A DNA stretch of 64,000 nt, taken from contig CAWJJO010000017.1 in assembly GCA_963843285.1 (NCBI GenBank), positions 131,929-195,928 on the forward strand, given 5' to 3'. Under the pieces are notes generated by a model. That model was not told the DNA's origin. It worked only from the letters and a program-made list of their open reading frames with translations, and searched no databases. Below are positions 1 to 9,247 of the stretch, piece by piece. The first letter of the stretch is position 1; every line of letters begins with the position of its first letter. The DNA comes from CAZDDB01 sp963843285. GTDB taxonomy: Bacteria > Acidobacteriota > HRBIN11 > JAKEFK01. The position numbers and the translations under genes were made by a program.

Positions 1-1
1 G

Positions 2-1084
2 GTAGCCCTCGCCGATCCGTTGCGGCCTGAAGTACCCGGATCCATACAAGAATGCAACGCGGCCGGCATCCGTGTGGTTATGATTACTGGTGATTATCCG
101 GCTACCGCGCGCGCGATCGGCAAACAGATAGGATTGTCGCGCTCCGATCTTGTGGTTGCTGGTCCGGACCTGGAACGAATGAGCGAGGCCGAGCTGCAAA
201 ATCATGTCCGGACAACGAACTTATTCGCAAGGGTCTTGCCGGAACAAAAACTTCGGTTGGTAAACGCGCTAAAGGCGAATGGCGAAGTAGTAGCTATGAC
301 CGGGGATGGAGTGAATGATGCTCCTGCGCTGAAAGCTGCGCATATCGGCATCGCTATGGGCGGTCGCGGAACAGATGTCGCCCGCGAATCGGCTTCTTTG
401 ATCCTGCTGGATGACGATTTTACGTCGATCGTACGCGCGATCCGGCAGGGTCGGCGCATCTACGATAACCTGCGAAAGGCGATGGCTTACATTTTCGCGA
501 TCCATGTGCCGATCGCCGGCGTAGCCCTCGCTCCCCTTTTGATGGGCACGCCGCTTGTGTTTTTTCCAGTCCAAATTTTATTCCTAGAGCTCATCATCGA
601 TCCTGCTTGTTCGATTGCATTTGAAGCGGAGCCGGAGGAGCCGGACCTCATGAAGCGACCGCCTCGAAATTCGAAGGAGCGCATGTTTACAGCGCGTAAT
701 ATTGGACTGTGTGTGCTGCAAGGTGCGAGCGTTCTGGCAATCGTTCTTGCTGTGTATGCGATCGCGCTCTGGCGCGGACAGGGAGAGGCCGACTCGCGTG
801 CGCTGACCTTCACTACTCTCGTAATCGCCAATCTTAGCTTGATTTTTACAAACCGGTCCTGGTCCCTTCCGCTCTTCCGTACTCTTCTGTTGCCGAATCG
901 CGCACTCTGGTTCGTGGTGACGGCGGCCCTGGGATTTCTGGCTCTGGTGCTGTATGTCCCCTTTCTTCGCGAATTGTTCCGGTTTTCCTTCTTGCATCCC
1001 GAAGATCTGGTCATTTGTTTTTCGTCCGGAATTGCTAGTATTCTTTGGTTTGAGCTGTTGAAAATCTTCCGCAGGCGCAAATGA
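2..1084 (+). CDS. Cation-translocating P-type ATPase, C-terminal part (5' end outside window)
   Basis: C-terminal 360 residues of a P2-type (Ca2+/Mg2+-like) cation pump. The open frame runs off the left edge, so the actuator domain, the phosphorylation site and the first membrane helices are missing. Visible P-domain motifs are ADPLRPEV, MITGDYP and the hinge TGDGVNDAPALK. After them come membrane helices with the LELIIDPACSIAFEAEPEEP signature and a cytosolic RRRK end. The family couples ATP hydrolysis to ion transport across the inner membrane; the ion cannot be told from this part. The stop overlaps the next start (ATGA at 1081-1084), so the diguanylate cyclase is probably translated by coupling. 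Confidence 0.93.
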   Translation, partial: VALADPLRPEVPGSIQECNAAGIRVVMITGDYPATARAIGKQIGLSRSDLVVAGPDLERMSEAELQNHVRTTNLFARVLPEQKLRLVNALKANGEVVAMTGDGVNDAPALKAAHIGIAMGGRGTDVARESASLILLDDDFTSIVRAIRQGRRIYDNLRKAMAYIFAIHVPIAGVALAPLLMGTPLVFFPVQILFLELIIDPACSIAFEAEPEEPDLMKRPPRNSKERMFTARNIGLCVLQGASVLAIVLAVYAIALWRGQGEADSRALTFTTLVIANLSLIFTNRSWSLPLFRTLLLPNRALWFVVTAALGFLALVLYVPFLRELFRFSFLHPEDLVICFSSGIASILWFELLKIFRRRK

Positions 1085-1935
1085 ATTTTCGACCGCAGAT
1101 GAAATGGTTTCCGGGCATCTTTTTGCTCGCACTCGCGATCTCTGCCGGAATCGGTGTACTGGATTTCATTACCAAGGAAGATATCTCGGCATATGTGTTT
1201 TATTCCATTCCGATCTTTCTGGCTGCCTGGTATGGCAGCAAATTGGCCGGAGTCACGATTGGAATTCTGAACGCCACTACCTGGTTGATTGTGGATCTTT
1301 TCGAAAATGCAGTCCCGTACAACGCCAACATGTTCTGGAACTTTTTCATACGATTGATCTTCTTTTCCTGTATTTCATATTTGATCAGCGAATTGAAATC
1401 TACTCTGGAACGGGAGAAATCCCTGGCGCGGCAGGATGATTTAACAGGTGTTGCAAATCGCAGGACTTTCTTCGATCTTGGGAATCAAGAAATCCAGCGG
1501 GCGAACCGGTATCCTCATTCGTTCACTGTTGTATTTATCGATCTGGACAATTTCAAAACAGTGAATGACAACTGGGGTCACAACGCCGGCGATGCCTTGC
1601 TTCGATCGGTGGCAAAAACACTGCAATTGAATACGCGCTCCACCGATTTGGTGGCGCGGATTGGAGGAGACGAGTTTGTCTTGTTGTTCACCGAAACCGG
1701 CGCGGAGGAGGCTTTGATCATCATGGAAAAATTACGCGAATTGTTGACTCGAACCATGGAATCCAACCGATGGGACGTCACATTCAGCATCGGAGTGACA
1801 ACGTATCTGATCCCACCTTCATCAGTAGATGAAATGCTGGCCAATCCGGATCGTCTCATGTATCAGGTGAAACAAAGCGGGAAGAATTCGCTAAAACACG
1901 AAGTCGTTTCTCACTCGGGATCTCGAATTACGTAA
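1081..1935 (+). CDS. Membrane-anchored diguanylate cyclase (GGDEF domain)
   Basis: 284 residues. About four hydrophobic helices fill residues 8-105, a short linker follows, and then a complete GGDEF domain starts near residue 118 (DDLTGVANRRTFF). The active-site GGDEF is at residues 195-199. An inhibitory I-site RSTD lies at 186-189, exactly five residues before it, so product inhibition by c-di-GMP is expected. The family makes c-di-GMP from two GTP. No extracellular sensor domain is recognisable. Start ATG overlaps the stop of the P-type ATPase by four bases, which suggests a two-gene operon linking ion pumping with second-messenger signalling. Confidence 0.95.
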   Translation: MNFRPQMKWFPGIFLLALAISAGIGVLDFITKEDISAYVFYSIPIFLAAWYGSKLAGVTIGILNATTWLIVDLFENAVPYNANMFWNFFIRLIFFSCISYLISELKSTLEREKSLARQDDLTGVANRRTFFDLGNQEIQRANRYPHSFTVVFIDLDNFKTVNDNWGHNAGDALLRSVAKTLQLNTRSTDLVARIGGDEFVLLFTETGAEEALIIMEKLRELLTRTMESNRWDVTFSIGVTTYLIPPSSVDEMLANPDRLMYQVKQSGKNSLKHEVVSHSGSRIT

Positions 1936-1947
1936 CCAATTGGTTAC
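1932..1947. repeat. Perfect 16-bp palindrome at the stop of the GGDEF gene
   Basis: gtaaccaattggttac is its own reverse complement and contains the TAA stop of the upstream gene. It lies 24 bases before the next start, so it could be an operator or a weak terminator stem. The same 14-base core recurs at 19,897-19,912 inside the alpha-2-macroglobulin gene, so chance is also possible. Confidence 0.4.
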
Positions 1948-1970
1948 ATATTTCCAGTCTGAGACTTTAG

Positions 1971-2564
1971 ATGTGGATCAAACTCCTGTGCTTCGTGCTG
2001 ATTGCAGCATCCGCCGTAATTTTTGTGATCTGGCGCAGCCGGCGGCAGAGCATCGTCGGCACGAAGAGCCGGAACCGCTATTTTAAGAAGGTGGCTGAAG
2101 AGCTCTCCTTGGCGATCGGTGGTGACGATTATTTCATTCAGCTGGAAGGTACCTGGAAAGGAATTCCGGTTGTTTTGTATCCGCACAATTTTCATGGTCC
2201 CGGTTCCATCACTCTCGTCTATGCTGACACAGGAATTCCGGTTCGTGAAAGAACCTGGATCGAGCCGAACTTGAGTCTCGGAAGAGCTATCCTGGAATGG
2301 AAACGCGGAGAACCTTTCGGCTTTGATGTTTCCGGAAGTCCTCCGCTCACTGAAAAAGTTCTGGCAAGTTATCAATCAAAATTTCCGTTCATTGCATGTA
2401 CTCTTCCGACGCGATTTATTTTTTCTCAGTATCTTTCTCAAACTCTGGGATCCTGGAAGAATTTTGTCATCCTTCTGGTTCTGGACGCCGGACGTAAGCC
2501 CGCTCTCGATGAAATTCGGACTGCACTGGACTCCGCAGTGGAGCTGGTTAGGGAAAGTAAGTAG
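1971..2564 (+). CDS. Hypothetical protein with one N-terminal membrane helix
   Basis: 197 residues, family not recognised. Residues 3-22 form one hydrophobic helix followed by RSRRQ, giving an inner-membrane anchor with the remainder in the cytosol. The soluble part holds FKKVAEELSLAIGGDDYFIQ and a beta-rich stretch ending in FSQYLSQTLGSWKNFVILLV. The stop codon lies inside the left arm of an inverted repeat at 2561-2620. It lies on the same strand as the P-type ATPase and GGDEF genes and may be co-transcribed with them. No function is claimed. Confidence 0.75.
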   Translation: MWIKLLCFVLIAASAVIFVIWRSRRQSIVGTKSRNRYFKKVAEELSLAIGGDDYFIQLEGTWKGIPVVLYPHNFHGPGSITLVYADTGIPVRERTWIEPNLSLGRAILEWKRGEPFGFDVSGSPPLTEKVLASYQSKFPFIACTLPTRFIFSQYLSQTLGSWKNFVILLVLDAGRKPALDEIRTALDSAVELVRESK

Positions 2565-2620
2565 GGGCAGGCCTTGTGCCTGCCCGCATGAGAGCGTGCG
2601 ACCACAAGGTTCGCCCCTAC
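2561..2620. repeat. Short inverted-repeat element (GTAGGGGC ... GCCCCTAC)
   Basis: The 8-base arms at 2561-2568 and 2613-2620 are perfect inverted copies, with secondary pairing inside (GCAGGC/GCCTGC). It fills nearly the whole gap between two genes and its left arm covers a stop codon. Elements of this type are common as dispersed REP/MITE-like sequences; it may also act as a terminator stem. Confidence 0.6.
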
Positions 2621-2650
2621 CACGGTGATCCTGGTTTATAATCCTTCCTA

Positions 2651-4009
2651 ATGTCGCAGCAACCTACCCTGGCGCGCACCCTTCGCACTACTGAATATTT
2701 TGCGCTTGCCTTCGGCACGATGGTTGGAGTTGGATGGCTGTTGGTCATCGACGACTGGCTCACGCGAGGAGGCCCGGGTGGCGCGATGCTCGGCTTTCTG
2801 ATTGGCGGCGTAGCCTTGATCCCGGTAGCGTTCGTTTACGGAAAATTTGTCCGCGAGATTCCCGATGCAGCCAGTGAACTGGCTTACGCAACCACTGTAT
2901 TTCCGCGATCCATCGGTTTTGCCGCTTCCTGGCTGATGACACTGGCCTATCTGATTGTTTGTCCGTGGGAAGCTGTCGCCGTGGGAAGACTGATCGGTTA
3001 TCTCTTTCCCGCAATTCAAACCATTGAGATCTATCATGTCGGAGGCTACGCGGTATATCTTCCATCGTTGCTGCTTGGTTTTGCTGTAACATTCTTAATT
3101 ATTTTTTTGAACTATCGCGGCATTCGGATCAGTTCGCGATTTCAAAACTACACTACGTTTGGATTACTGGCGCTGTTTGCAATATTTACTTTACTGGGAA
3201 TCGGCCGTTCCCGGATTGAAAACTTTGAACCTCTCTTTGCTGAGGTCGCTGCTCTTGGAGTCGTTGTTTCCATCATTCGCGTTTTGCAGATCGTTCCCTA
3301 CTTCTTAACTGGTTTTGAAGCGGTTCCGAAGTGTTGCGAAGAAGCGGACGAAGGATTTCAGTCAGGCGGTTTTGTAAAAGCCATCTTTCTCGGACTGGCA
3401 GTCGGCACTTTATTTTATGTCGCGATCATCGGAGTCGTCTCCGGGCTGGCTCCGTGGAAGATTCTCACACAGCAACCATTTGCAACAGCATTTGCGTTTG
3501 AGCGCGCATTTGGATCACGATGGATCGTCCGTCTGATTTTTGCGTCGGCGCTGGTTTCGCTGTTAAAAGTATTTAATGCAAATTTTCTAACGGCATCGCG
3601 TCTGGTTTTTTCTCTCGGACGCCGGAAATTGATCCCTGCAGCTATTGGCGATATTCATCGACGCTACCAGACGCCTACACGCGCGGTGCTCTTTTGTGGC
3701 GTAGTTACAATCATCGGGGCATTGCTCGGGAGATCTATCCTAGTTCCCGTCACAGAAGTCGGATCACTTTGTTCGGCAATTGGATGGTCTGTGACCTGTT
3801 TTGCGTTTTCACAATGGCGGAAGACGGGAGGCGACGATTCACATCGCAATCGGGACATTGTCATCGCATACACAGGGGCGCTGGTTGCTGTTGTGTTTGT
3901 ACTTTTGAAAATTGTTCCTTCCATCCCGGGAAGTTTTCGCCTCTGGGAATATGTGGCTCTGGCAACATGGCTTGCGTTGGGACTGTTTCTGCGTAAAATA
4001 ACCCGCTGA
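2651..4009 (+). CDS. APC-superfamily amino acid permease
   Basis: 452 residues with about twelve hydrophobic segments and the N-terminal APC pattern TEYFALAFGTMVGVGWLLVI, where the small-residue run lies in the unwound first helix that binds substrate. LTGFEAVPKCCEEADE around residue 220 matches the conserved helix-6/7 loop of the family. It probably imports or exchanges an amino acid at the inner membrane; the substrate cannot be read from sequence. Its TGA overlaps the ATG of the glycosyltransferase by one base, so the two are translationally coupled. Confidence 0.9.
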   Translation: MSQQPTLARTLRTTEYFALAFGTMVGVGWLLVIDDWLTRGGPGGAMLGFLIGGVALIPVAFVYGKFVREIPDAASELAYATTVFPRSIGFAASWLMTLAYLIVCPWEAVAVGRLIGYLFPAIQTIEIYHVGGYAVYLPSLLLGFAVTFLIIFLNYRGIRISSRFQNYTTFGLLALFAIFTLLGIGRSRIENFEPLFAEVAALGVVVSIIRVLQIVPYFLTGFEAVPKCCEEADEGFQSGGFVKAIFLGLAVGTLFYVAIIGVVSGLAPWKILTQQPFATAFAFERAFGSRWIVRLIFASALVSLLKVFNANFLTASRLVFSLGRRKLIPAAIGDIHRRYQTPTRAVLFCGVVTIIGALLGRSILVPVTEVGSLCSAIGWSVTCFAFSQWRKTGGDDSHRNRDIVIAYTGALVAVVFVLLKIVPSIPGSFRLWEYVALATWLALGLFLRKITR

Positions 4010-5175
4010 TGAGAATTGCGCTTGCTCCAGTTGGTGGCCATGGGGATGTAATGCCCATGCTCGCGCTCGGAACGACATTACACGCCCGCGGCCACTCCGT
4101 CCTTGTTTGCGCTCCCGAGATTTATCGCTCACGGATCATGAAACTTGGCTTTCAAGTGGTGTCGATCGGCAAGAGTTTTCAGGATTTGCTGGAAGGCAAC
4201 TACGAAATCAGAAACAGGGGAGAAGCGTTGCTGCAGTCTGTAACTTCAGAGGTGCCGGTCCAATTTGTTTCGCTTCGGGACGCTCTTCGCGAGGCGGATG
4301 TTTTGATCGGGTCCATGCTTCAAATTGCCGGACCCTCCATGTGTGAGCAACTTGGACTGCCTTACCTGTATGCCGCAAATTCGCCGGTGCTACTGGAAGA
4401 ATCTCAATATCCCAGCATTGGTGTTTCCGCCGGTGGGATGTTCCAATCGATTTCGCGTAACCGGCTATCCCATCGGTGGGAGGACGTGTTAGGGGCAGCC
4501 ATCAATCACGAACGAGAATTGTGCCACCAGCCTCCGGTGACAAATTTGTTCCAGCATCTTTTTTGTTCAGGACATCAGCTGGTCGCAGTAGATCCTTTCC
4601 TGGCTCCAATCTCCGAGCATTCAAAACGTACAGTCACCGGATTCTGGTTTTATGACTCGAGCGAGCCCCCTCCTGCGGAGTGGCAGGAGTATTTTGCGGC
4701 AGGTCCTCCACCTGTTTATCTGGCCCCTGTACGCACACGCAGGTATGCAGGTATCGAATTGATCAAGAATGTCGCGGAAGCCTCTCCGCGGTTACTTGTT
4801 GGATGGGGCTGGAGTGGAATTGATCAGAAGGACCTTCCATCAAATTGCAGGTTTTTGGATTCGGATGCATTCTCTTTGATTTTTCCGAACGTTTCGCTTG
4901 TGGTTCATCAAGGAGGAACAGAAATGACTGCGGCAGCCGCGCGGGCGGGCGTGCCCCAGGTGATCGTTCCGAATCTGGTGGATCAGTATTATTGGTCGGA
5001 TCGCGTCAGTGCGTTGAAGTTGGGTCCGCCGGCAGCAGGAAGCGAGATTGCGGATACAGTTCGAAAAGCTGTCGCCGATACGAGCCTGCGAGATCGGGCG
5101 CAAGAGTTCGGTGAAACCATCCGTTCGCGCGATGGCCTGACCGCTGCCGCGGAAACAATCGAAAAATATTCCTAA
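4009..5175 (+). CDS. GT1/GT28-type glycosyltransferase (UDP-sugar dependent)
   Basis: 388 residues with the two-domain GT-B layout. The N-terminal acceptor domain starts MRIALAPVGGHGDVMPMLAL, as in sterol and macrolide glucosyltransferases. The C-terminal donor domain carries VVHQGGTEMTAAAARAGVPQ followed by PNLVDQYYWSDRV, the nucleotide-sugar signature. Such enzymes move a hexose from a UDP-sugar to a small or lipid acceptor in the cytosol; the acceptor is unknown. It starts one base inside the permease stop and its end overlaps the convergent membrane-protein gene by four bases. Confidence 0.88.
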   Translation: MRIALAPVGGHGDVMPMLALGTTLHARGHSVLVCAPEIYRSRIMKLGFQVVSIGKSFQDLLEGNYEIRNRGEALLQSVTSEVPVQFVSLRDALREADVLIGSMLQIAGPSMCEQLGLPYLYAANSPVLLEESQYPSIGVSAGGMFQSISRNRLSHRWEDVLGAAINHERELCHQPPVTNLFQHLFCSGHQLVAVDPFLAPISEHSKRTVTGFWFYDSSEPPPAEWQEYFAAGPPPVYLAPVRTRRYAGIELIKNVAEASPRLLVGWGWSGIDQKDLPSNCRFLDSDAFSLIFPNVSLVVHQGGTEMTAAAARAGVPQVIVPNLVDQYYWSDRVSALKLGPPAAGSEIADTVRKAVADTSLRDRAQEFGETIRSRDGLTAAAETIEKYS

Positions 5176-5585
5176 CCTGCCGCAAGGGCTCTTGCGTAGA
5201 GGACATAGAGCAGTCCCAGCAGTAGCTCCAGTATTGCAAACAACAGGATCACGCGAACCAGATCGAATTGAAATACATACAGCGCCATCATGCTGCCGAA
5301 TAGCAACCGCCCAAAGCCATCGATCAGGACAAACATCAGATAACGAACCGGATCACGAAAACTAACGATCAATGTGGCGCCCAGAATCATTGCAGCCGCG
5401 CCAAAACCATGGATGAGCATTATGTGTACCGGATCCTGTGGAACAAACATCACTGCAGTTCGCCCAAACAGCGATGCCTCCAGCTGGACTGCAGTTTGTA
5501 GAAAAATACCGATCATCCGGTCGTTGAAAAAAATCAACCCCATTACAAAATTGAATACGCCACCCAGGAGAAGTGTCCACCTCAT
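5172..5585 (-). CDS. Small four-helix membrane protein, unknown
   Basis: 137 residues with four predicted membrane helices near residues 3-20, 55-75, 82-110 and 112-135, and almost no soluble part. The loop FGRTAVMFVPQDPVHIMLIH separates helices 1 and 2. No family is recognised with confidence. It converges with the glycosyltransferase (four-base overlap) and is transcribed alone. Confidence 0.75.
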   Translation of the reverse strand: MRWTLLLGGVFNFVMGLIFFNDRMIGIFLQTAVQLEASLFGRTAVMFVPQDPVHIMLIHGFGAAAMILGATLIVSFRDPVRYLMFVLIDGFGRLLFGSMMALYVFQFDLVRVILLFAILELLLGLLYVLYARALAAG

Positions 5586-5639
5586 CGCTGTCTTATTTTA
5601 TCATTTCGATTCGGAGTCTGCGGGCCTCCGTGTGATTTT

Positions 5640-5722
5640 GCACTTGATGGTGGGCAGGGTCGCCCGCCGGCTCCAGGAACCTGAATCTGCAGGACCGCCT
5701 GCCGGCTCCACAGGTTTGAGAC
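5640..5722. repeat. Intergenic repeat-like block
   Basis: Two near-identical copies of CGCCNGCCGGCTCCA lie about 45 bases apart, with short inverted pieces (CAGGAACCTG, CAGGACCGCCTG) between them. The block fills the gap between a divergent pair and looks like the other short intergenic elements of this genome. Confidence 0.4.
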
Positions 5723-5742
5723 GTGTGATAACATCCATTGTT

Positions 5743-6036
5743 ATGAAGGCAGTGGTGGTTACCTACGTTGTCAAGAAAGGTCATGAGAAGGAATTTGAGC
5801 GGATCCTGCGCCGGCACTGGAAAGTCTTGCGAAGCGAAAAACTGACTACAGACCACCTTCCGTACTTACTGCGGGACCCTGAAAATCCAATGGTCTACAA
5901 GGAAATCTTTGAATGGAGAAGTAAAGATTCTTTCCAAAAAGCCAGCGAATCGGAAAAAGTTCAAAAGATCTGGAAGGAAATGACCGAGCTCACCATGGAT
6001 GGCGGCATCGAGCCGTATCACTTCAAGAAGATTTGA
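5743..6036 (+). CDS. Small dimeric alpha/beta barrel (antibiotic-biosynthesis-monooxygenase-like) protein
   Basis: 97 residues from ATG 5743. Upstream codons in the same frame run through a repeat-like block and the opposite gene, so they are not counted. MKAVVVTYVVKKGHEKEFER followed by a helix, and YKEIFEWRSKDSFQKASESE near the middle, fit the ferredoxin-like fold of ABM/EthD-like proteins. These are small cytosolic enzymes or stress proteins that act as dimers. The specific activity is unknown. It converges with the lipoprotein gene, with a five-base gap. Confidence 0.7.
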   Translation: MKAVVVTYVVKKGHEKEFERILRRHWKVLRSEKLTTDHLPYLLRDPENPMVYKEIFEWRSKDSFQKASESEKVQKIWKEMTELTMDGGIEPYHFKKI

Positions 6037-6041
6037 CGCGT

Positions 6042-6503
6042 CTACTTTGTAAAATTTCCCGAACCGCCTACTGTTCCAGATCGTCCGTCGATCAAGCTGA
6101 TATCATGAGACACATTCGAGGCGATTCCGCTATCGGACACAGTTCCGGTGAGCCGAACGGATGCGCGACCGAGCGGATGCTGCGCTTCGCCCGTCAACAC
6201 AAGCATTGTATCCGCCAGATCTCCAGTAACAGACGCGTTAATCCCAAGTCCTTGATAAGTGTATGTTCCTTCCACTCTGTTTCCGTCTTGGCGGAGATCC
6301 ATGACTGCAATCACTGTTAGTCCCTGTTGAAAACCAATCGAAGAGCAGACATCGCCGGGAGAACAGCTCTGTACCGTTACCGTTGCCGTCCAGTGGCCCG
6401 TAACATCAATTCCCGAAGAATCGTTCTTCGTGTTGCAGGCGGCGGAGAGTAAAAGGCAGACAAATACCCATTTGAAAGAAACCCGTATTCTCATTACAAT
6501 CAT
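6042..6503 (-). CDS. Lipoprotein, unknown function
   Basis: 153 residues. An N-terminal signal ends in the lipobox LLLSAAC, so the mature protein starts at a lipidated cysteine (about residue 23) and lies in the periplasm or outer envelope. The mature part is beta-rich with GHWTATVTVQSC and QDGNRVEGTYTYQGLGINAS, resembling small beta-barrel lipoproteins. A CSPGDVC pair might form a disulfide. No pathway is evident. Confidence 0.75.
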   Translation of the reverse strand: MIVMRIRVSFKWVFVCLLLSAACNTKNDSSGIDVTGHWTATVTVQSCSPGDVCSSIGFQQGLTVIAVMDLRQDGNRVEGTYTYQGLGINASVTGDLADTMLVLTGEAQHPLGRASVRLTGTVSDSGIASNVSHDISLIDGRSGTVGGSGNFTK

Positions 6504-6543
6504 CTCCCAATAGGTTCAGTTTAGCACGTAGCAGGTTATCGAA

Positions 6544-7965
6544 ATGAACTCATCGATGCGATTGAGATTTGCGCCGAGTCCAACGGGATTTTTGCATGTC
6601 GGCGGAGCCCGGACTGCGCTTTACAACTGGCTCTACGCTCGAAAACTCGAAGGCACGTTTGTCCTGCGGATTGAAGACACCGATGTGCAACGTTCGTCGC
6701 AAGAGATGGTCGATGTCATTTTGAACAGCCTGCGATGGCTCGGTCTGAGCTGGGATGAAGGTCCGTTCTATCAATCCGAGCGGCTGGATCTGTACCGGCA
6801 GGCTGCCATGAAACTGGTGGAACAAGGAAAGGCCTACCGTTGTTTTTGCAAGCCGGAAGAGCTCGAGCTGCGTCGCCAAACCGGCATGAAGGAAAAAGGC
6901 GCCTGGAAATATGAACGCGTTTGTCTGGCGCTGTCCGGCGAAGCGATCGAGCAGAAGTTGAAGAACGGCGATCTGTTTGCCGTGCGGTTTCTGGTGCCGG
7001 CCGGCAGGACAGTATTTGCCGATCTGGTGCACGGAGAGATTTCGCTGGAGCACGCATCCGTGGATGATTTTGTGCTTCTCCGTTCCGATTCTCATCCTAC
7101 GTATCATCTTTCGGTGGTGGTGGATGACATCGATATGAAGATTTCCCACGTGATTCGCGGAGATGATCACATTTCCAATACGCCGAAACAGATTCTGCTG
7201 TACGATGCCTTCGGATCTCCACCTCCGCGATTTGGCCATCTTCCTTTGATCCTGGGGCCCGACAAAAAGCGATTGAGCAAACGTCATGGATCAGTTGCAG
7301 TTGAAGAATATCGAAACCAGGGAATTCTCCCGGAAGCGCTGGTAAATTTTCTGGCATTGCTTGGATGGAACCCCGGCGATGAGCGTGAAATTTTTTCCCT
7401 TCAGGATCTTGTCGTTGAATTTGATCTCAAAAGAGTAGGAAGCAGCAATGCCGTCTTTGATCTCAAGAAGCTGCAATGGATGAACGGAAAGTATCTTTCA
7501 CTCGTTCCGCAGGACCGGGTTCTGGAGCTTCTGGAGCCATATTTGCCGGACAAAGAATGGAAAAACGATCTTCTGTTTTTACCGCGTGTGGATTTGATGC
7601 GCACCCGGGCGGTTTCGCTGGTCGAACTGGCCCAGATGCTAACGCCTTTTTTCACAGTAGATTTTTCATACGATTCCGCAGGTTTTGAAAAACTGAAAAA
7701 GGATCCGGCGCTTTCCGGTTTGCTCCAGGGGTTTATTTCGCGGCTGGATTCTCTGGATCCGTGGAATCACCAGAATCTGGAAGGGGCCCTTCGCGACTTT
7801 ACGGAGCAACAAGCCATCAAAGCCGGTGTGATCATCCATCCGATCCGCCTCGCGCTCACAGGTAAAACGGCCGGACCGGGCGTGTTTGAGCTTCTCGAAG
7901 CGATGGGTAAAAAGGACTCGATTACCAGGCTCCAGCGGTTTGTCTCCGAGTTGCAGAAAAGCTAA
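6544..7965 (+). CDS. gltX: Glutamyl-tRNA synthetase
   Basis: 473 residues, the normal length of a full GluRS, which separates it from the short GluQRS. The class I Rossmann domain shows RFAPSPTGFLHVGGARTAL with the HIGH-type box HVGG at 18-21 and the KMSKS-type loop KKRLSKRHGS near 241-250. IRGDDHISNTPKQILLYDA is the conserved stretch between them. The C-terminal helical anticodon-binding domain is present. The enzyme charges tRNA-Glu with glutamate in the cytosol. It is transcribed alone, divergent from the lipoprotein gene, and followed after 100 bases by the MFS transporter. Confidence 0.97.
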   Translation: MNSSMRLRFAPSPTGFLHVGGARTALYNWLYARKLEGTFVLRIEDTDVQRSSQEMVDVILNSLRWLGLSWDEGPFYQSERLDLYRQAAMKLVEQGKAYRCFCKPEELELRRQTGMKEKGAWKYERVCLALSGEAIEQKLKNGDLFAVRFLVPAGRTVFADLVHGEISLEHASVDDFVLLRSDSHPTYHLSVVVDDIDMKISHVIRGDDHISNTPKQILLYDAFGSPPPRFGHLPLILGPDKKRLSKRHGSVAVEEYRNQGILPEALVNFLALLGWNPGDEREIFSLQDLVVEFDLKRVGSSNAVFDLKKLQWMNGKYLSLVPQDRVLELLEPYLPDKEWKNDLLFLPRVDLMRTRAVSLVELAQMLTPFFTVDFSYDSAGFEKLKKDPALSGLLQGFISRLDSLDPWNHQNLEGALRDFTEQQAIKAGVIIHPIRLALTGKTAGPGVFELLEAMGKKDSITRLQRFVSELQKS

Positions 7966-8065
7966 ATCTCATGCGATCCGTTCCATCAGAAGCCGGTTCC
8001 GGTTTTCCATTGATTCCAATGAGAATTCCCATTTTGACAAGTCCCCGATTGACGGAGGACGTAAA

Positions 8066-9247
8066 TTGAGACAGACTCCGGAAACAGCGAACGACAAAAG
8101 CCTTTCTACTTCAGCGGCTTTGCGATTTGTCGTCCTTCTGGGTGTCGTTAGTCTGCTGGCTGATGCTACATATGAAGGAGCCCGCAGTATCTCTGGCCCC
8201 TTTCTGGCTTTGCTTGGCGCAACCGGTGCGATGGTCGGATTGATTGCCGGATTTGGCGAGCTGATCGGTTACGGTTTGCGTCTTGTATCCGGTTACATTA
8301 CGGAACGGACAGGAAGACACTGGGGTATCACCATCTTCGGGTACGCGGTAAATTTGCTTGCTGTTCCCGCGCTGGCTCTTTCAGGCCGGTGGGAATTTGC
8401 CGCGATGTTGCTCGTTCTGGAGCGTGTTGGAAAAGCGATCCGGACTCCGGCGCGCGATGTGATGCTTTCTCACGCCACCAGTCGTATGGGACGTGGATGG
8501 GGATTTGGTCTTCACGAAGCGATGGATCAGATCGGAGCAGTCCTGGGTCCTGTAATTGTTGCAGTCATACTTTTTGAAAAAAAAGGCTATCAAACAGCCT
8601 TTGCATGGTTACTTGTTCCCGCTTTGCTTGCGCTTTCCGTGCTGGTTGTTGCCCGGTTTTTGTATCCAAGACCACGCGATTTTGAATTCCACATTCCCGT
8701 TTTCAAAGGGGAAGGATTCCCGCGATCTTACTGGATGTATTTGATTGCGGTCTGTCTGGTTGCCGCTGGATACGCGGATTTTCCCCTGATCGCTTTTCAC
8801 TTGAAAAAAATATCGGCTGCATCAGACAGCTCGATTCCCGTGCTTTATGCAATTGCGATGGGGGTAGATGCAATTGCCGCATTGATCTTTGGGCGGATGT
8901 TTGATCGGAACGGACTACCTGTTCTTGCGGCTGCTTTCCTTGTGTCTGCTTTCTTTGCGCTGTTCGCATTCGGCCGGTCGTTCAGTTTTGCGATCGTGGG
9001 AATGACGTTGTGGGGAATCGGAATGGGCGCGCAGGAATCGGTGATGCGGGCAGCGATTGCAGACATGATTTCACCGGACAAACGGGGATCCGCGTATGGC
9101 ATTTTCAATGCAACGTTTGGAATCGTCTGGTTTCTGGGCAGCGCGCTGATGGGTTTGCTGTACGATATCTCCATCCCCGCTCTCATTCTCTTCTCTGTGA
9201 TCGCGCAGCTTTGCGCGGTCCCGATTCTTTTGCGACTTCGTAGATAA
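8066..9247 (+). CDS. MFS transporter
   Basis: About 393 residues with twelve hydrophobic helices. I place the start at TTG 8066 because GGAGG lies at 8054-8058, seven bases upstream; the longer frame would overlap gltX and is charged and non-membrane. GLRLVSGYITERTGRHW is the loop between helices 2 and 3, and GRMFDRNGLPV is its counterpart in the second half. KAIRTPARDVMLSHATSRMG is a conserved cytosolic stretch seen in one subgroup of MFS proteins. The substrate is not deducible. Confidence 0.88.
   Translation: MRQTPETANDKSLSTSAALRFVVLLGVVSLLADATYEGARSISGPFLALLGATGAMVGLIAGFGELIGYGLRLVSGYITERTGRHWGITIFGYAVNLLAVPALALSGRWEFAAMLLVLERVGKAIRTPARDVMLSHATSRMGRGWGFGLHEAMDQIGAVLGPVIVAVILFEKKGYQTAFAWLLVPALLALSVLVVARFLYPRPRDFEFHIPVFKGEGFPRSYWMYLIAVCLVAAGYADFPLIAFHLKKISAASDSSIPVLYAIAMGVDAIAALIFGRMFDRNGLPVLAAAFLVSAFFALFAFGRSFSFAIVGMTLWGIGMGAQESVMRAAIADMISPDKRGSAYGIFNATFGIVWFLGSALMGLLYDISIPALILFSVIAQLCAVPILLRLRR

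Noticed and set aside
1932..1947. Palindrome gtaaccaattggttac as an operator, since its core recurs at 19,897-19,912
   Set aside because: The second copy lies inside a coding region (residues ITNWLL), so the recurrence may be chance; kept only as a repeat feature.
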